This document shows positions 55,101-63,869 of a stretch of DNA of 64,000 nt, one piece after another. Made by a program: the position numbers and the translations under genes. This DNA is from Chloroflexota bacterium (lineage in GTDB: Bacteria; Chloroflexota; Anaerolineae; Anaerolineales; Villigracilaceae). The DNA lies in contig JAIOAQ010000005.1 in the NCBI GenBank assembly GCA_019873735.1, positions 1 to 64,000 on the forward strand. The letters are read 5' to 3'. Position 1 is the first letter of the stretch. Each line of letters starts with the position of its first letter. The notes below the pieces were generated by a model. That model was not told the origin of the DNA and made no database searches. It saw only the letters and a list, made by a program, of their open reading frames with translations.

Positions 55101-56351
55101 TCAACTGCCGCTCAGCGCGCGCAAAAGAATATGGCGATCCACCAAACCGAGGGGCAGTCCATTCTCGTCCACCACGACCAGCCACTTTCTTCGGGTAGAG
55201 AGCATCAGACGAGCGGCTTCGGGCAGAGGCAGGTCAGGCGGGGCGGTCAACACGCCCGGCGACATCAGGTCGGCTGCCGTGACCTTGCTGGAGGGCGTCT
55301 CGGAACGAGCAAAGAGCGCCTTCAGAACGCCGCGGCGTTGCTCGGGCTGGATGCGGCCGACAACGTCCGAATCGCTGATCAGGCCGATCGCCCTGCCGTC
55401 TTCTCCCAATACAATAATCCGATGGGTGCCGCTCTCAAGAAAGGTCTCTACGATCTCGGCCAGTCCATCCTCTGCCTGTACCGCGGGGATCGCGGACGAC
55501 ATGACCTCACGCACCGTTTTGGCTGCTCCCGGCGGCGGAAGCGGATGTCCAACCGGTTTTTCGGCCAGGAGCCGCAAAATATCTACCCGTGAAAGAATGC
55601 CGACCAGACGCCCCTGGGCATCTACGACCGGCAGCCGTTTGATCCCCTCTTTGGCCATGCGTGTGACTGCTACCCCCACCGGCTCGTCGAGGCGGATCGT
55701 GATGGCAGGCGTTGTCATCACATCGGCAACGGTCAACGGCGATTGACGCAAGCGTTTGATTTCTTCCTCCAGCAATGACGCCTCTAAACGTTCGGCTACC
55801 GAGAGACGTTGCTGCAAGCCGGCGCGTTCGAGCAAATCTTCGTCGGTGACCATCCCCTGCACCCTTCCATCCTCACTGACAACTGGCATGGCTTTGATGA
55901 GCGTATCGAGCATCTTTTGCCACGCTTCGGCTACCGACATGTGGGCGGCAAGCGTTTGCACCTCATGGGTCATCACTTCTTTCACCAGGCGGTCGGCTGG
56001 AAGAGGGTTAAGGTAACGATGGGTGTAGCGCATCACCTGAACATCTTGCAAAGTGATGAGTCCCTCACGCACCATCGGAGCGACAACTTCGATGGCGCGG
56101 CGGATATGCTCCGGCGAATCGACAACTTGAATAATCACCGGCAAATCTTCAGAGAGACGCAAGATCGCAGCCGTATGGATACGGGAGTGGGCGCCGAAAC
56201 CGGCCACCCCGCGCGTGACAGTAGCGCCGGCCATGCCTTCGCGCTTCAGCGCTTCCAAAATGGCAGCATAGAGCGGCTTGCCGCGCCAGCGGTCGCTCTC
56301 TCCGATGTAAATCGAGAGCAATTGGGCTTGATTGAGGAGTTTCTGAGGCAT
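55101..56351 (-). CDS. DUF190 protein with four CBS domains
   Basis: Residues 1-~110 are a DUF190 domain (LLSIYIGESDRWRGKPLYAAI, a PII-like fold). They are followed by two pairs of CBS domains (VKEVMTHEVQTLAAHMSVAE, VADVMTTPAITIRLDEPVG, VREVMSSAIPAVQAEDGLAE, AADLMSPGVLTAPPDLPLPE). CBS pairs usually bind adenine nucleotides. The start has GGAG. It lies 16 nt downstream of crcB on the same strand; DUF190 and CrcB genes are often paired, so a regulatory role in fluoride export is likely. Confidence 0.9.
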   Translation of the reverse strand: MPQKLLNQAQLLSIYIGESDRWRGKPLYAAILEALKREGMAGATVTRGVAGFGAHSRIHTAAILRLSEDLPVIIQVVDSPEHIRRAIEVVAPMVREGLITLQDVQVMRYTHRYLNPLPADRLVKEVMTHEVQTLAAHMSVAEAWQKMLDTLIKAMPVVSEDGRVQGMVTDEDLLERAGLQQRLSVAERLEASLLEEEIKRLRQSPLTVADVMTTPAITIRLDEPVGVAVTRMAKEGIKRLPVVDAQGRLVGILSRVDILRLLAEKPVGHPLPPPGAAKTVREVMSSAIPAVQAEDGLAEIVETFLESGTHRIIVLGEDGRAIGLISDSDVVGRIQPEQRRGVLKALFARSETPSSKVTAADLMSPGVLTAPPDLPLPEAARLMLSTRRKWLVVVDENGLPLGLVDRHILLRALSGS

Positions 56352-56367
56352 GTTATCTCCTGTTTCC

Positions 56368-56742
56368 CTACAAGATTCGTCCCAACAAGATGCCAGCAAT
56401 GGCAGCCAGCGTACCGAGCAGGGTGCTACCAAGCAGGTTGAGCATTCCCAGCCAATGCTGACCGCTCAACAACAAAAGCGTGCTTTCGTAAGTATATGTC
56501 GAAAAGGTGGTATAGGAACCTAAAAAGCCGATTGCAATCAGCAAACGCCAGGCAGGGTCAACAATAAAGCGTTCACCAATGACGGTGAGGAAGAAGCCCA
56601 GGATAAAACTGCCGCTTATATTGATGATCAACGTGCCATAGGGGAAGTAGGCGCCGAGTTTCTCGGCAACCCATCCTCCCAGCCAATAGCGGGCATTGGC
56701 GCCCAAAACAGCACCTATGGAAATGAGAAGAAATTTTGTCAT
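56368..56742 (-). CDS. crcB: Fluoride channel CrcB/Fluc
   Basis: The 124-residue protein has four membrane helices and Fluc signatures: GAVLGANARYWLGG, PYGTLIINISGSFILGF and GFLGSYTTFSTYTYES. Fluc dimers let fluoride out of the cell. The ATG at 56742 has GAGG upstream; the longer frame to 56799 is not supported. Confidence 0.95.
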   Translation of the reverse strand: MTKFLLISIGAVLGANARYWLGGWVAEKLGAYFPYGTLIINISGSFILGFFLTVIGERFIVDPAWRLLIAIGFLGSYTTFSTYTYESTLLLLSGQHWLGMLNLLGSTLLGTLAAIAGILLGRIL

Positions 56743-56823
56743 AGCCTCGTTTTTTCGAAAATGACGCCATCTGCGGCGGAAAGAAGAAACAATCGCCATC
56801 TTTCACCTTTTTGATTTTTGCTG

Positions 56824-56945
56824 GTAACTGCCTACCCTCCCGCAGGTTTTGGGGCAATATCCAAACCAGAAGACATCTCCATAAGTGCTGGCATTGCTTG
56901 CCAGCCCCGTTCTAACCTGCGGGAGGGTTAAGGGTAGGCAATTAC
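56824..56945 (+). repeat. Dispersed inverted-end repeat, copy 5
   Basis: Full-length copy: GTAACTGCCTACCCTCCCGC at the left, AACCTGCGGGAGGGTTAAGG with GGCAATTAC at the right, and a clear inner block (GGGGCAATATCCAAACCAGA). It begins 81 nt upstream of crcB. Confidence 0.9.
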
Positions 56946-57030
56946 TTTTGCTGTCCTTGATCGTAGAGACGGTTTTCCTGCTAAAACAGTAAAATCTGAC
57001 CTTCCTGGCCGCAGCGCAGAAGATGAAAAT

Positions 57031-57061
57031 AGCCTCTACTGAACCACGATCTCAGTAGAGG
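57031..57061 (-). terminator. Terminator of the ABC importer operon
   Basis: AGCCTCTACTGA pairs with TCAGTAGAGGC across an 8-nt loop, and on the minus strand a T-rich run follows. It lies 105 nt past the ATPase gene. Confidence 0.65.
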
Positions 57062-57166
57062 CCATTAGTCGTCAGGACGGTTTCGGCGAGCCTCATCGCC
57101 GCGCCTGATTGTACCACAGAGCAGAGGCTGGCCAGCAAACCATCCAAGAATAGCGCCCTTTTCTCT

Positions 57167-58477
57167 TCACACCGCGACTTTCTCCGGTGTGCTCTCCAGG
57201 TAGATTTCCTCGTCGCTATCATCGTAAGCGAGAATCTCGGCGTAGCGGCCCCACTGGATGAGCGTTTCAAGTTGCTTTCCGGCCTCCTCGGGCGGAAATT
57301 CCAACTCAAGCGCTACCTTGACCACCTCGCTCTTCAGCGAGTGCTTCTCGGCGCGTTGGAGCATGCCGATCAACCAGCGCACCAGCGGCAGGCGGCGGAT
57401 GCGGCTGGCGAAAATCTCCTTGCGCGCCAGGATGCTGGCCTCGGCAAAGGTCTCGCCGAGCGGGGTCAATTCAATATCGCCTTTGGCAACGGTGACAAAG
57501 CCCAGCAGTTCGGCCGTCTCGGTCAGGCGCAGGACGTGATCCGAGTCAAGGGTCAGTTCTTCGGTGAGGCGGTAGATGTCGTCGCGGTCACCGGGTTTTT
57601 CGGCCAGGTGTTCGAGCAGACCGGTCAGGTCGCCGATATGAACATCGGGAAGGGAGCGGACGCGGCCGATCTCGCCCGGCGCGGCGCCCAGTTCGACGCT
57701 TTCGGGTTGCGTCTGGCCGGCCAGCAGGGCATAGACATCGTCAATCAGGGCGCGGAATTCGTCCGATTGGCGCTGACGCGGGTGCGCCAGAGGAATTTCC
57801 AGTTCCGCCAGGATGCGCCCCGGCTCTTTGTCCATGATCACGATCCGGTCGGCCATGAAGACGGCCTCCTCGATGTTGTGGCTCACCATCAGAATCGCTT
57901 TGGTGGGGATGCTGCCGCTCGTCCACAGTTCCAGCAGTTCGCCGCGCAGCGATTCGGCGGAGAGCACATCCAGGGCCGAGAAGGGTTCATCGAGACACAG
58001 GAGTTCCGGTTCAACGGCCATGGCGCGCGCAAAGCCGACCTTTTGGCGCATGCCGCCCGAAAGTTCGCGCGGATAAGCGTTCTCGAATCCGTCCAGGCCA
58101 ACCCGGTCAATCAGGTCGAGGGCGCGCGGCGTTCGAATGCTGGGTGGAATGCCGCGCGCCTTGAGCGCCAGTTCGACGTTTTCCAGCACGGTCAGCCACG
58201 GAAAGAGGGCAAATGTCTGGAAGACGATGGTCGCGTGCGGGTTGACGCCCTCTAACGGCTGGCCGCGATAAAGCACCATGCCTTCGGATGGCTTTTGCAG
58301 GCCGGTCAGGATGCGCAGCAGGGTGCTCTTGCCGCAGCCCGAAGGTCCGAGCAAGGCCACGTATTCGCCCTCCTGAACGGTCAGGTTGACATCTTCCACA
58401 GCGGTAAATTTGCGTGTGCCGCTGGTGTAAATCTGATGGATGTGCTTGAGTTCGAGCAGAGGCGTTCCGTTGGTCAT
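57167..58477 (-). CDS. ABC importer ATPase with C-terminal AAA-associated domain
   Basis: The 436-residue protein has an SsuB/TauB/NrtD-type ATPase (Walker A GPSGCGKST, signature LSGGMRQKVGFARAMA, Walker B LLCLDEPFSALD). It ends in a ~150-residue winged-helix-like AAA-associated domain (residues ~290-420) that may regulate it. AGGAG precedes the start. Its partner permease is upstream on the same strand. No substrate-binding protein is nearby. Confidence 0.92.
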   Translation of the reverse strand: MTNGTPLLELKHIHQIYTSGTRKFTAVEDVNLTVQEGEYVALLGPSGCGKSTLLRILTGLQKPSEGMVLYRGQPLEGVNPHATIVFQTFALFPWLTVLENVELALKARGIPPSIRTPRALDLIDRVGLDGFENAYPRELSGGMRQKVGFARAMAVEPELLCLDEPFSALDVLSAESLRGELLELWTSGSIPTKAILMVSHNIEEAVFMADRIVIMDKEPGRILAELEIPLAHPRQRQSDEFRALIDDVYALLAGQTQPESVELGAAPGEIGRVRSLPDVHIGDLTGLLEHLAEKPGDRDDIYRLTEELTLDSDHVLRLTETAELLGFVTVAKGDIELTPLGETFAEASILARKEIFASRIRRLPLVRWLIGMLQRAEKHSLKSEVVKVALELEFPPEEAGKQLETLIQWGRYAEILAYDDSDEEIYLESTPEKVAV

Positions 58478-58556
58478 AAGGCACTCCTGTAGGGTGGATT
58501 TTCAGTCCGTGCGCTGACAGGCTAAAGCCATGTGCTTTGACAGGTTAAGGCCTGTG

Positions 58557-60275
58557 CTACTCCAGGCGGTATTTTTCTTCGGCCAGGCGGTAGAGCGGCC
58601 GCCAGAACAGACGATTGAGCAGCACCACGGTCAGCACCATGCTGAGCGTGGCGGCCAGCAAAAGGGGATAGTTGCCGCTGGCAGTGGCCTGCGAAATCAG
58701 GGCGCCCAGGCCGGTGGTGCTGAGCGTCTGCCCGCCGAATTGTTCGTACTCGGCCACGATGCTGGCGTTCCATGCGCCGCCGCTGGCGGCAATGCCGCCG
58801 GTGACGATATAGGGGAAGATGGCCGGCAAAATCAACGTCCGCCAGCGCGCCCAGCCCTTCAGTCCCATCAACGCCGAGGTGTACTTCAAATCCTGCGGGA
58901 TGGCGCTTGCCCCGGCGATAACGTTGAACAGCAGGTACCATTGCGTGCCCATCAGCATCAGGAAGATGGCGGCAATGTCCAGGCCGCCGGTCAGGTGGAT
59001 GACCAGGAGCAGGAAGATCGGGAAGATGGCCGTGGCCGGCACCGAGGCGGTCACCTGGACGATGGGCTGGAGCACCGCGGCGAGACGCCGGTTCGTCCCG
59101 ATGGCAACCCCGACCGGAATCGTCCAGGCCAGGGCGATGACCAGGGAAACGGCCACCCGCAGCAGGGTCGCCAGCGTGCCGAGGAGAATCTTTCCCCACT
59201 CCGCGATGGGCAGCGCGGCGAGCATTTGCGCGGCGCGCACGCCGCCGTAGAGCAGGAGTCCGCCCAGGAGCAGATTCAGCAGGATGTTCAGCCAGTTGCG
59301 TTTGTGGGCGGCCTCGTCTGGCGTCCGCATCGGAGAGCGACGAATCAGCCAGGCGTCGAGGCGCTCGCCCAGCGGCGCCAGCATCCGCCCCAGGGCGTTC
59401 ATCAGCGCCGAATTGTGCAGGGCATCATAGAACCAGGAGGTGGGCGGCTGGTCGCTTTCCGTCATCTCCAGTTTGAAGCGGTCGGCCCAGGCCAGGAGCG
59501 GCCGCCAGACGAACTGGTCGAGAGCGACGATGGTCAGGATGAGCGTGCCGATGCCCCACAGGATGGCGCGCGTGTCGCCCTGATTGGCAGCCTCCTGCAG
59601 GTAGGCGCCCAGCCCCGGCAGGCGGAAGTCGCGCGCCCCGACGGTAAAGATCTCGGCTGCCATCAGGAAGAACCAGCCGCCGGCCCACGACATCATGCTG
59701 TTCCAGAGAAAACTGATCATGCCAAAGGGGAATTCCAACCGCTTGAAGCGCAACCAGGTGTTTAGGCGGAAGATGTCGCTGGCCTCGCGCAGTTCCTTGG
59801 GGATGGTGGTGAGCGACTGATACCAGCCGAAGGTCAGGTGCCAGGCCTGGCTGGTGAAGATCAGCACGATGGAGGCCAGTTCGACGGCGACTTTTTGCGG
59901 CAGGATGGCGCTCAAACTGAGCAGAACGACCGGTAGGAAGGAGAGAATCGGCACGCTCTGCAGCACGTCCAAAAGGGGCATCAGCACCCGCTCGGCGCGG
60001 CGGTTGTAGGCGGCAGCGCGCCCGTAAAGGATGGCAAATACAACCGAGAGGGCGTAGGCGGCGGCCATGCGGCCGATGGAAAGCAAGGCATACCAGGGCA
60101 AGAGGCGCGGTTCCAGGCGGATGGTCGGCCCTTGAATCTCGGCCGGGGCGTTGAACGCCAGGCGCACGCCGCCGTAGAGGGCGACGGCGATGAGCAGTAA
60201 TGCCGCCGCGTCGCCCCAGGTGAAGAGGCGCTGCATGCGTTCTTTGGGAGGAAGGATGTTTTCGAAGAGTCCCAT
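58557..60275 (-). CDS. ABC importer permease with two fused transport domains
   Basis: The 572-residue protein contains two complete BPD permease domains in tandem, each with an EAA-type loop (EASDIFRLNTWLRFKRLEFPFG in the first; a GLKGWARWRTLILPAIFPY segment in the second). Normally the nitrate/sulfonate-type permease is one domain and dimerises, so this protein is a built-in dimer. AGGAG precedes the ATG. It is the first gene of the operon, behind a ~310-nt leader. Confidence 0.9.
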   Translation of the reverse strand: MGLFENILPPKERMQRLFTWGDAAALLLIAVALYGGVRLAFNAPAEIQGPTIRLEPRLLPWYALLSIGRMAAAYALSVVFAILYGRAAAYNRRAERVLMPLLDVLQSVPILSFLPVVLLSLSAILPQKVAVELASIVLIFTSQAWHLTFGWYQSLTTIPKELREASDIFRLNTWLRFKRLEFPFGMISFLWNSMMSWAGGWFFLMAAEIFTVGARDFRLPGLGAYLQEAANQGDTRAILWGIGTLILTIVALDQFVWRPLLAWADRFKLEMTESDQPPTSWFYDALHNSALMNALGRMLAPLGERLDAWLIRRSPMRTPDEAAHKRNWLNILLNLLLGGLLLYGGVRAAQMLAALPIAEWGKILLGTLATLLRVAVSLVIALAWTIPVGVAIGTNRRLAAVLQPIVQVTASVPATAIFPIFLLLVIHLTGGLDIAAIFLMLMGTQWYLLFNVIAGASAIPQDLKYTSALMGLKGWARWRTLILPAIFPYIVTGGIAASGGAWNASIVAEYEQFGGQTLSTTGLGALISQATASGNYPLLLAATLSMVLTVVLLNRLFWRPLYRLAEEKYRLE

Positions 60276-60318
60276 GCCGTCTCCTGAACGAATCGGTTTG
60301 CCAGAATGAATTTTATGT

Positions 60319-60426
60319 GCTTAACCCTCCCGCAGGTTAGAACGGGGCCGGCAGTCAATACCGGTAATCGAGAGGTCTTCTGGCTTGGATATTGTGCCAA
60401 AACCTGCGGGAGGGCAGGCAGTTACG
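60319..60426 (-). repeat. Dispersed inverted-end repeat, copy 6
   Basis: It lies in the inverted orientation (TTAACCCTCCCGCAGGTTAG to AACCTGCGGGAGGGCAGGCA). It lies inside the predicted transcribed leader of the ABC importer operon, 43 nt upstream of the permease start. Confidence 0.9.
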
Positions 60427-60591
60427 TTCCCTTACACGCACAAAGCCCCGCGCCGGTTCGAGCGCGGGGCAGGAGACAGCCAGTGTGCAGGCAGGGTCAA
60501 TGTCCCGGCCGGTCGCTACGAACCGCAGGGGGAGAAAAGGTACGGAGAGGGTCGGTTGAACTGTGCGACTCCATAGTTTCGAACGGGCGTG

Positions 60592-60621
60592 AGTATACTT
60601 CCGGCAGCGAGGCTGTGTCAA
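60592..60621 (-). promoter_or_regulatory. Sigma70-type promoter of the ABC importer operon
   Basis: Minus-strand TTGACA (60621-60616) and TATACT (60597-60592) are 18 nt apart. Both hexamers are near consensus. Confidence 0.75.
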
Positions 60622-60647
60622 GAGAGTTTTGCGTTAACCCTCCCGAC

Positions 60648-62576
60648 TCACTCGTTTGCCACCACGATGATCTTATCCTCGGCCGCAAACGTCACCCTCT
60701 CGGACTTGTTCGGGTTAGTATGCACGCCGTAGGATTTCGCCGCCTCCCCGGCTTCGGCTGCCAGGCGGTAACCGATGGCCGTCTCGCCGCGGCGGCGGGC
60801 CGCCTCGACGACAGTGTAGAAATTGACCGGCTGGCCGAGTTTCACATACCCGCCGGCCGGCTTCAGGTAGATTTCGGCGCCCTCGGGGTCGAGGATGTCG
60901 GCGAAAACCGCAAACAGACGGGGATCCTCGGCCAGTTGTGCCATCATCAGGCTGATAAGGTGATCGCTGACGATAAAATCGTCCACCCGGGTCACCTCGG
61001 CCAGTTGGCGGTTGCGCAGGTCGCGCATCTCGCTGACGATGGAGAACGGCGTCTCGTCGCGTTCGGCGATATCGCGCAGGTGCAGCAGGGTGACGAGCGT
61101 CTTCGCGTCGGCTTGCTGGACCTCGAGGCCAGCGTAACTCAGGACGATGACATGGTCATAGTCCGCGGCGCGGATGCTTTCCAGCAGTTCCCGGTCGGTG
61201 GTATCGCCTTCCTGGAAGGTCACTTTCTGATTGGAGAATTTCCGGTTGATCCGGCGCAGGACTTTCTCGGCTTCTTTCACCTCGTCTGAAACGCGCGGGT
61301 CGGCCACCACCAGCACCTGTGAGCCGGCCGGCACGTAGTGATCCAACTCGCAGAGAATCACCGGCGCGCAGCCATTCCAGCCCAAAACGAGGCACTTCTC
61401 CGGCGCTTCGGCCTTGACCGCGGCAGCCGGTTGAATGGCGGATTCGTCTATCGGGAGAGAGGACTTGCCCGATACAACCAGGGTGTCATCATCGGCGCTG
61501 AGGGCAAAGAGCTGGTCGTCTGCTCCCAGGATGGTGTCCATCGGCGGGTTCAGGGTTGCCCGTCCGTCCGCCGTGCGGATGCCCATCACTGCCGAGGTCT
61601 CGTAGGCCAGCAGGGCTTCGCCATAGGTCTTGCCCATCAGGGTCGGCTCCTGGGTGAAGTAAATCTCGTCCCCGCCAAAATTGAACAACTCGGTATAGAC
61701 CGTCGAAAGGCCGCGCTGGCGCGAGGTCTGGGCGGTGACGCGGGCGATCAGGCCGCCGGTCAGCAGCGCCTGGATGTTGTCGCGCTGGCCGAGCAGCCGG
61801 ATGACCTCCATGTTCTTTTCATCGCGAATCTGGGTGACGATGTGATACGGCGCCTCGCGGCGATTGGGGGCGTTGGTAATCGCCAGGACGGTCTTGATGA
61901 CGGCCGTATCGGCGTCATCGCCTTCCGGCGGCAGGACGATGATGGATTTGGCCTCCTGCGGGCTGACAATTTCCAGGTCGGCGGGGTCCATCGGCGAACC
62001 GGAGCGGCAAATGACCCGCGTGCTGCCCACCGTTTCGACGCGGGCGCGAATCTCCTCCTCCATCTCCACCTTGTCCTTGTCGGCCAGGATGACAAGACGG
62101 GCCTTTTTCTGGTTGGCGTTGGCTTCCATCAACTCGGACAGGATGGTGAACACCTGCGGCGACCAGCCCAGGATGAGCGTGTGGCCGCGCTCCAGCACCT
62201 GCGAGCGTCCCTTGCGCAGTTCTTCCAGTTTGCCTTCCACGCCGGCGGTCAGGACGCCGATGAGCGTGCTGACGATGAAAACCCCGCCCAGGGTGACGGC
62301 GAGCATCACCAGCCGGAAGCCCCAGCCGACATCGCCGCCCATCGTCCCGGCGTCCAGGGTGCGCATCAGGCTTTCCCAGGCCGCCTCGACGAAGCCCATC
62401 CCCTCGGAGCCTTCGGGGGCCAGCAGGCGCCCGCCCAGCGAGATGACCAGCCCGGCCAGCAGAATCAACAAGAGCGAAACCAGGCCCAGCCCGCCGATGA
62501 GGGCAATCGTCCCTTTGGACATGAAATTATCGAAGAAATACTGAAAGCGTTGTTTGAAGGTGCGTTTGGGCGGCAT
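60648..62576 (-). CDS. CASTOR/POLLUX-type ion channel protein with RCK-like domains
   Basis: The 642-residue protein has two membrane helices near residues 25-130 and a pore-like segment between them (ESLMRTLDAGTMGGDVGW), then long nucleotide-binding regulatory parts (ILGWSPQVFTILSELME, VLGWNGCAPVILCELDHYV). The arrangement and the LGWS motif match the CASTOR/POLLUX/SYM8 family, known in plants as nuclear cation channels and widespread but little studied in bacteria. The start has GGAGG. Confidence 0.88.
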   Translation of the reverse strand: MPPKRTFKQRFQYFFDNFMSKGTIALIGGLGLVSLLLILLAGLVISLGGRLLAPEGSEGMGFVEAAWESLMRTLDAGTMGGDVGWGFRLVMLAVTLGGVFIVSTLIGVLTAGVEGKLEELRKGRSQVLERGHTLILGWSPQVFTILSELMEANANQKKARLVILADKDKVEMEEEIRARVETVGSTRVICRSGSPMDPADLEIVSPQEAKSIIVLPPEGDDADTAVIKTVLAITNAPNRREAPYHIVTQIRDEKNMEVIRLLGQRDNIQALLTGGLIARVTAQTSRQRGLSTVYTELFNFGGDEIYFTQEPTLMGKTYGEALLAYETSAVMGIRTADGRATLNPPMDTILGADDQLFALSADDDTLVVSGKSSLPIDESAIQPAAAVKAEAPEKCLVLGWNGCAPVILCELDHYVPAGSQVLVVADPRVSDEVKEAEKVLRRINRKFSNQKVTFQEGDTTDRELLESIRAADYDHVIVLSYAGLEVQQADAKTLVTLLHLRDIAERDETPFSIVSEMRDLRNRQLAEVTRVDDFIVSDHLISLMMAQLAEDPRLFAVFADILDPEGAEIYLKPAGGYVKLGQPVNFYTVVEAARRRGETAIGYRLAAEAGEAAKSYGVHTNPNKSERVTFAAEDKIIVVANE

Positions 62577-62769
62577 ATTGTCCTCCGAGTGTAAACTAAG
62601 GATTATTATAGAGGGAGTTACCGGCTTTGCCAACTACCGATTCCCGCCTTTTTGGCTTTCTCAAAGTCCGAGATTGGTTTTACCGCTTTTGCCATCACTC
62701 CAAGCCTCTGTTACTGCCAGGCGAGTGTTTCCTGGCGGCGCGGCACAATGGCTTCGGAGCAATTAGAAT

Positions 62770-62807
62770 AGGACTTCCGAGGTCTCAACGATCTCGGAAG
62801 TTGTCCT
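62770..62807. terminator. Terminator after arsM
   Basis: GGACTTCCGAG and CTCGGAAG-TTGTCC form a long, slightly imperfect stem. It lies directly beyond the arsM stop on the minus strand and is followed by a T-rich sequence. Confidence 0.7.
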
Positions 62808-62808
62808 T

Positions 62809-63546
62809 TCACACGGCTTTTCGGGCAGTGATCGTTGCCGAGAAAACTTTCCCTTTCAAGGTGGATGCCTCGATGAGATCACTGGCATCGCCTTTCGGCT
62901 GGACTTTTACCTCAACAAAACCCGCCTGGGTCAGGCCTGCCGTGTACTCGCGCACATCCAGCGCGCCGGCCACGCACGCACCCCAGGCAGCCATGTCCTT
63001 TTGTAATTCTTCAGGCAGCGGCCCATCCGTCACAATGTCCGAGACGGCCACCCGCCCGCCCGGTTTGAGCACCCGGAATACCTCGCGAAAGACCTGCGGC
63101 TTGTCGGGCGAAAGGTTGATGACGCAGTTCGAGATGACCACATCCACGCTGGCGTCATCGACCGGCAGGCTTTCAAGGAAGCCCTGGCGGAACTCCACGT
63201 TGCGGACCTGCATCCGCTCCACGCTGGACCGGGCGCGGGCGAGCATCTCCGGGGTCATGTCCACGCCGATGACGCGGCCGGTCTCTCCGACCTTCCGCGC
63301 GGCCAGGAAGCAATCCAGCCCGCCGCCGGAACCGAGGTCCAGCACCGTTTCGCCGGGCTGGAGCGCGGCCACGCTGATCGGGTCGCCGCAGCCCAAGCTG
63401 AAGTCCGCCACATCAGGCGGCAGGCCGATGGTCAGTTCTTCGAGATAGAACAGGCTGCTCCCGCCGCAGCAGGGACTTCCGGCGCGGGCCTGCGCGGCAT
63501 AATGTTCACGGATGCTTTCGCGGATGGGATCAGGGTCTTGGGGCAT
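62809..63546 (-). CDS. arsM: Arsenite S-adenosylmethionine methyltransferase
   Basis: The 245-residue protein has the SAM-binding motif VLDLGSGGGLDCFLAARKVG and three conserved arsenic-binding cysteines as in ArsM: Cys53 (LGCGD), Cys141 (SNCVINLS) and Cys191 (GACVAGA). The 50-residue gap between the last two matches ArsM enzymes. An N-terminal Cys pair (PCCGG) is also typical. It methylates As(III). GGAGG precedes the start. The other ars genes lie 8 kb away. Confidence 0.94.
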   Translation of the reverse strand: MPQDPDPIRESIREHYAAQARAGSPCCGGSSLFYLEELTIGLPPDVADFSLGCGDPISVAALQPGETVLDLGSGGGLDCFLAARKVGETGRVIGVDMTPEMLARARSSVERMQVRNVEFRQGFLESLPVDDASVDVVISNCVINLSPDKPQVFREVFRVLKPGGRVAVSDIVTDGPLPEELQKDMAAWGACVAGALDVREYTAGLTQAGFVEVKVQPKGDASDLIEASTLKGKVFSATITARKAV

Positions 63547-63869
63547 TTCTTCCTCCAGAGAGTAAATTTGTCAAATCAGGTAATTGCCTACCCTCAACCC
63601 TCCCGCAGGTTAGGACGGGGCCGACAAGCAATACCGGCAATCATGGAGATGCCTTCTGGCTTGGACATTGCGCCAGAACCTGCGGGAGGGTAGGCAGTTC
63701 CACTTGCGCCGTCAAGATGTTTATCAGTAGTATATGGGGAAAAACAAGGACAATTTTGCCGCTTTTGGCAGGAAAATTCGTTTCATGCGTCCGCCCACTT
63801 CGGAAGATGTTATGTTTATGGTGAGACAAAGAAGGGCACGAGGGAATCATCCGGCAAAAGAAGCATCTA
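63547..63869. other. Intergenic region with repeat copy 7
   Basis: No gene is seen. It contains repeat copy 7 and then ~170 nt with a TATACT-like box (63734-63739, minus strand) as a possible arsM -10. A weak GCCGCTTTTGGC palindrome follows. Confidence 0.45.
63580..63700 (-). repeat. Dispersed inverted-end repeat, copy 7
   Basis: Inverted orientation, with a short duplication at the left end (CTACCCTCAACCCTCCCGCA). The right end is AACCTGCGGGAGGGTAGGCA. It starts 33 nt upstream of arsM. Confidence 0.9.

Larger units (their letters stand above)
56743..57166. other. Intergenic region with repeat copy 5 and a terminator
   Basis: No gene is seen. The stretch holds the crcB leader, repeat copy 5 and, at 57031-57061, a hairpin for the ABC operon. 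A fluoride riboswitch was looked for in the crcB leader and not convincingly found. Confidence 0.5.
60276..60647. other. Long leader of the ABC importer operon
   Basis: No gene is seen. From the promoter at 60592-60621 to the permease ATG there are about 310 nt that include repeat copy 6 and a strong hairpin (GCCCCGCGC / GCGCGGGGC, 60445-60470). No known riboswitch consensus was recognised. Confidence 0.5.

Noticed and set aside
56743-56823. Fluoride riboswitch in the crcB leader
   Set aside because: Some GATGGC-like pieces occur, but the conserved CTGATGGC...CTACTG part and the pairing pattern are missing.
60445-60470. Hairpin 60445-60470 as a plain terminator of the leader transcript
   Set aside because: On the minus strand it is followed by a mixed TTTGTGCG sequence rather than a T-tract, so termination is uncertain.
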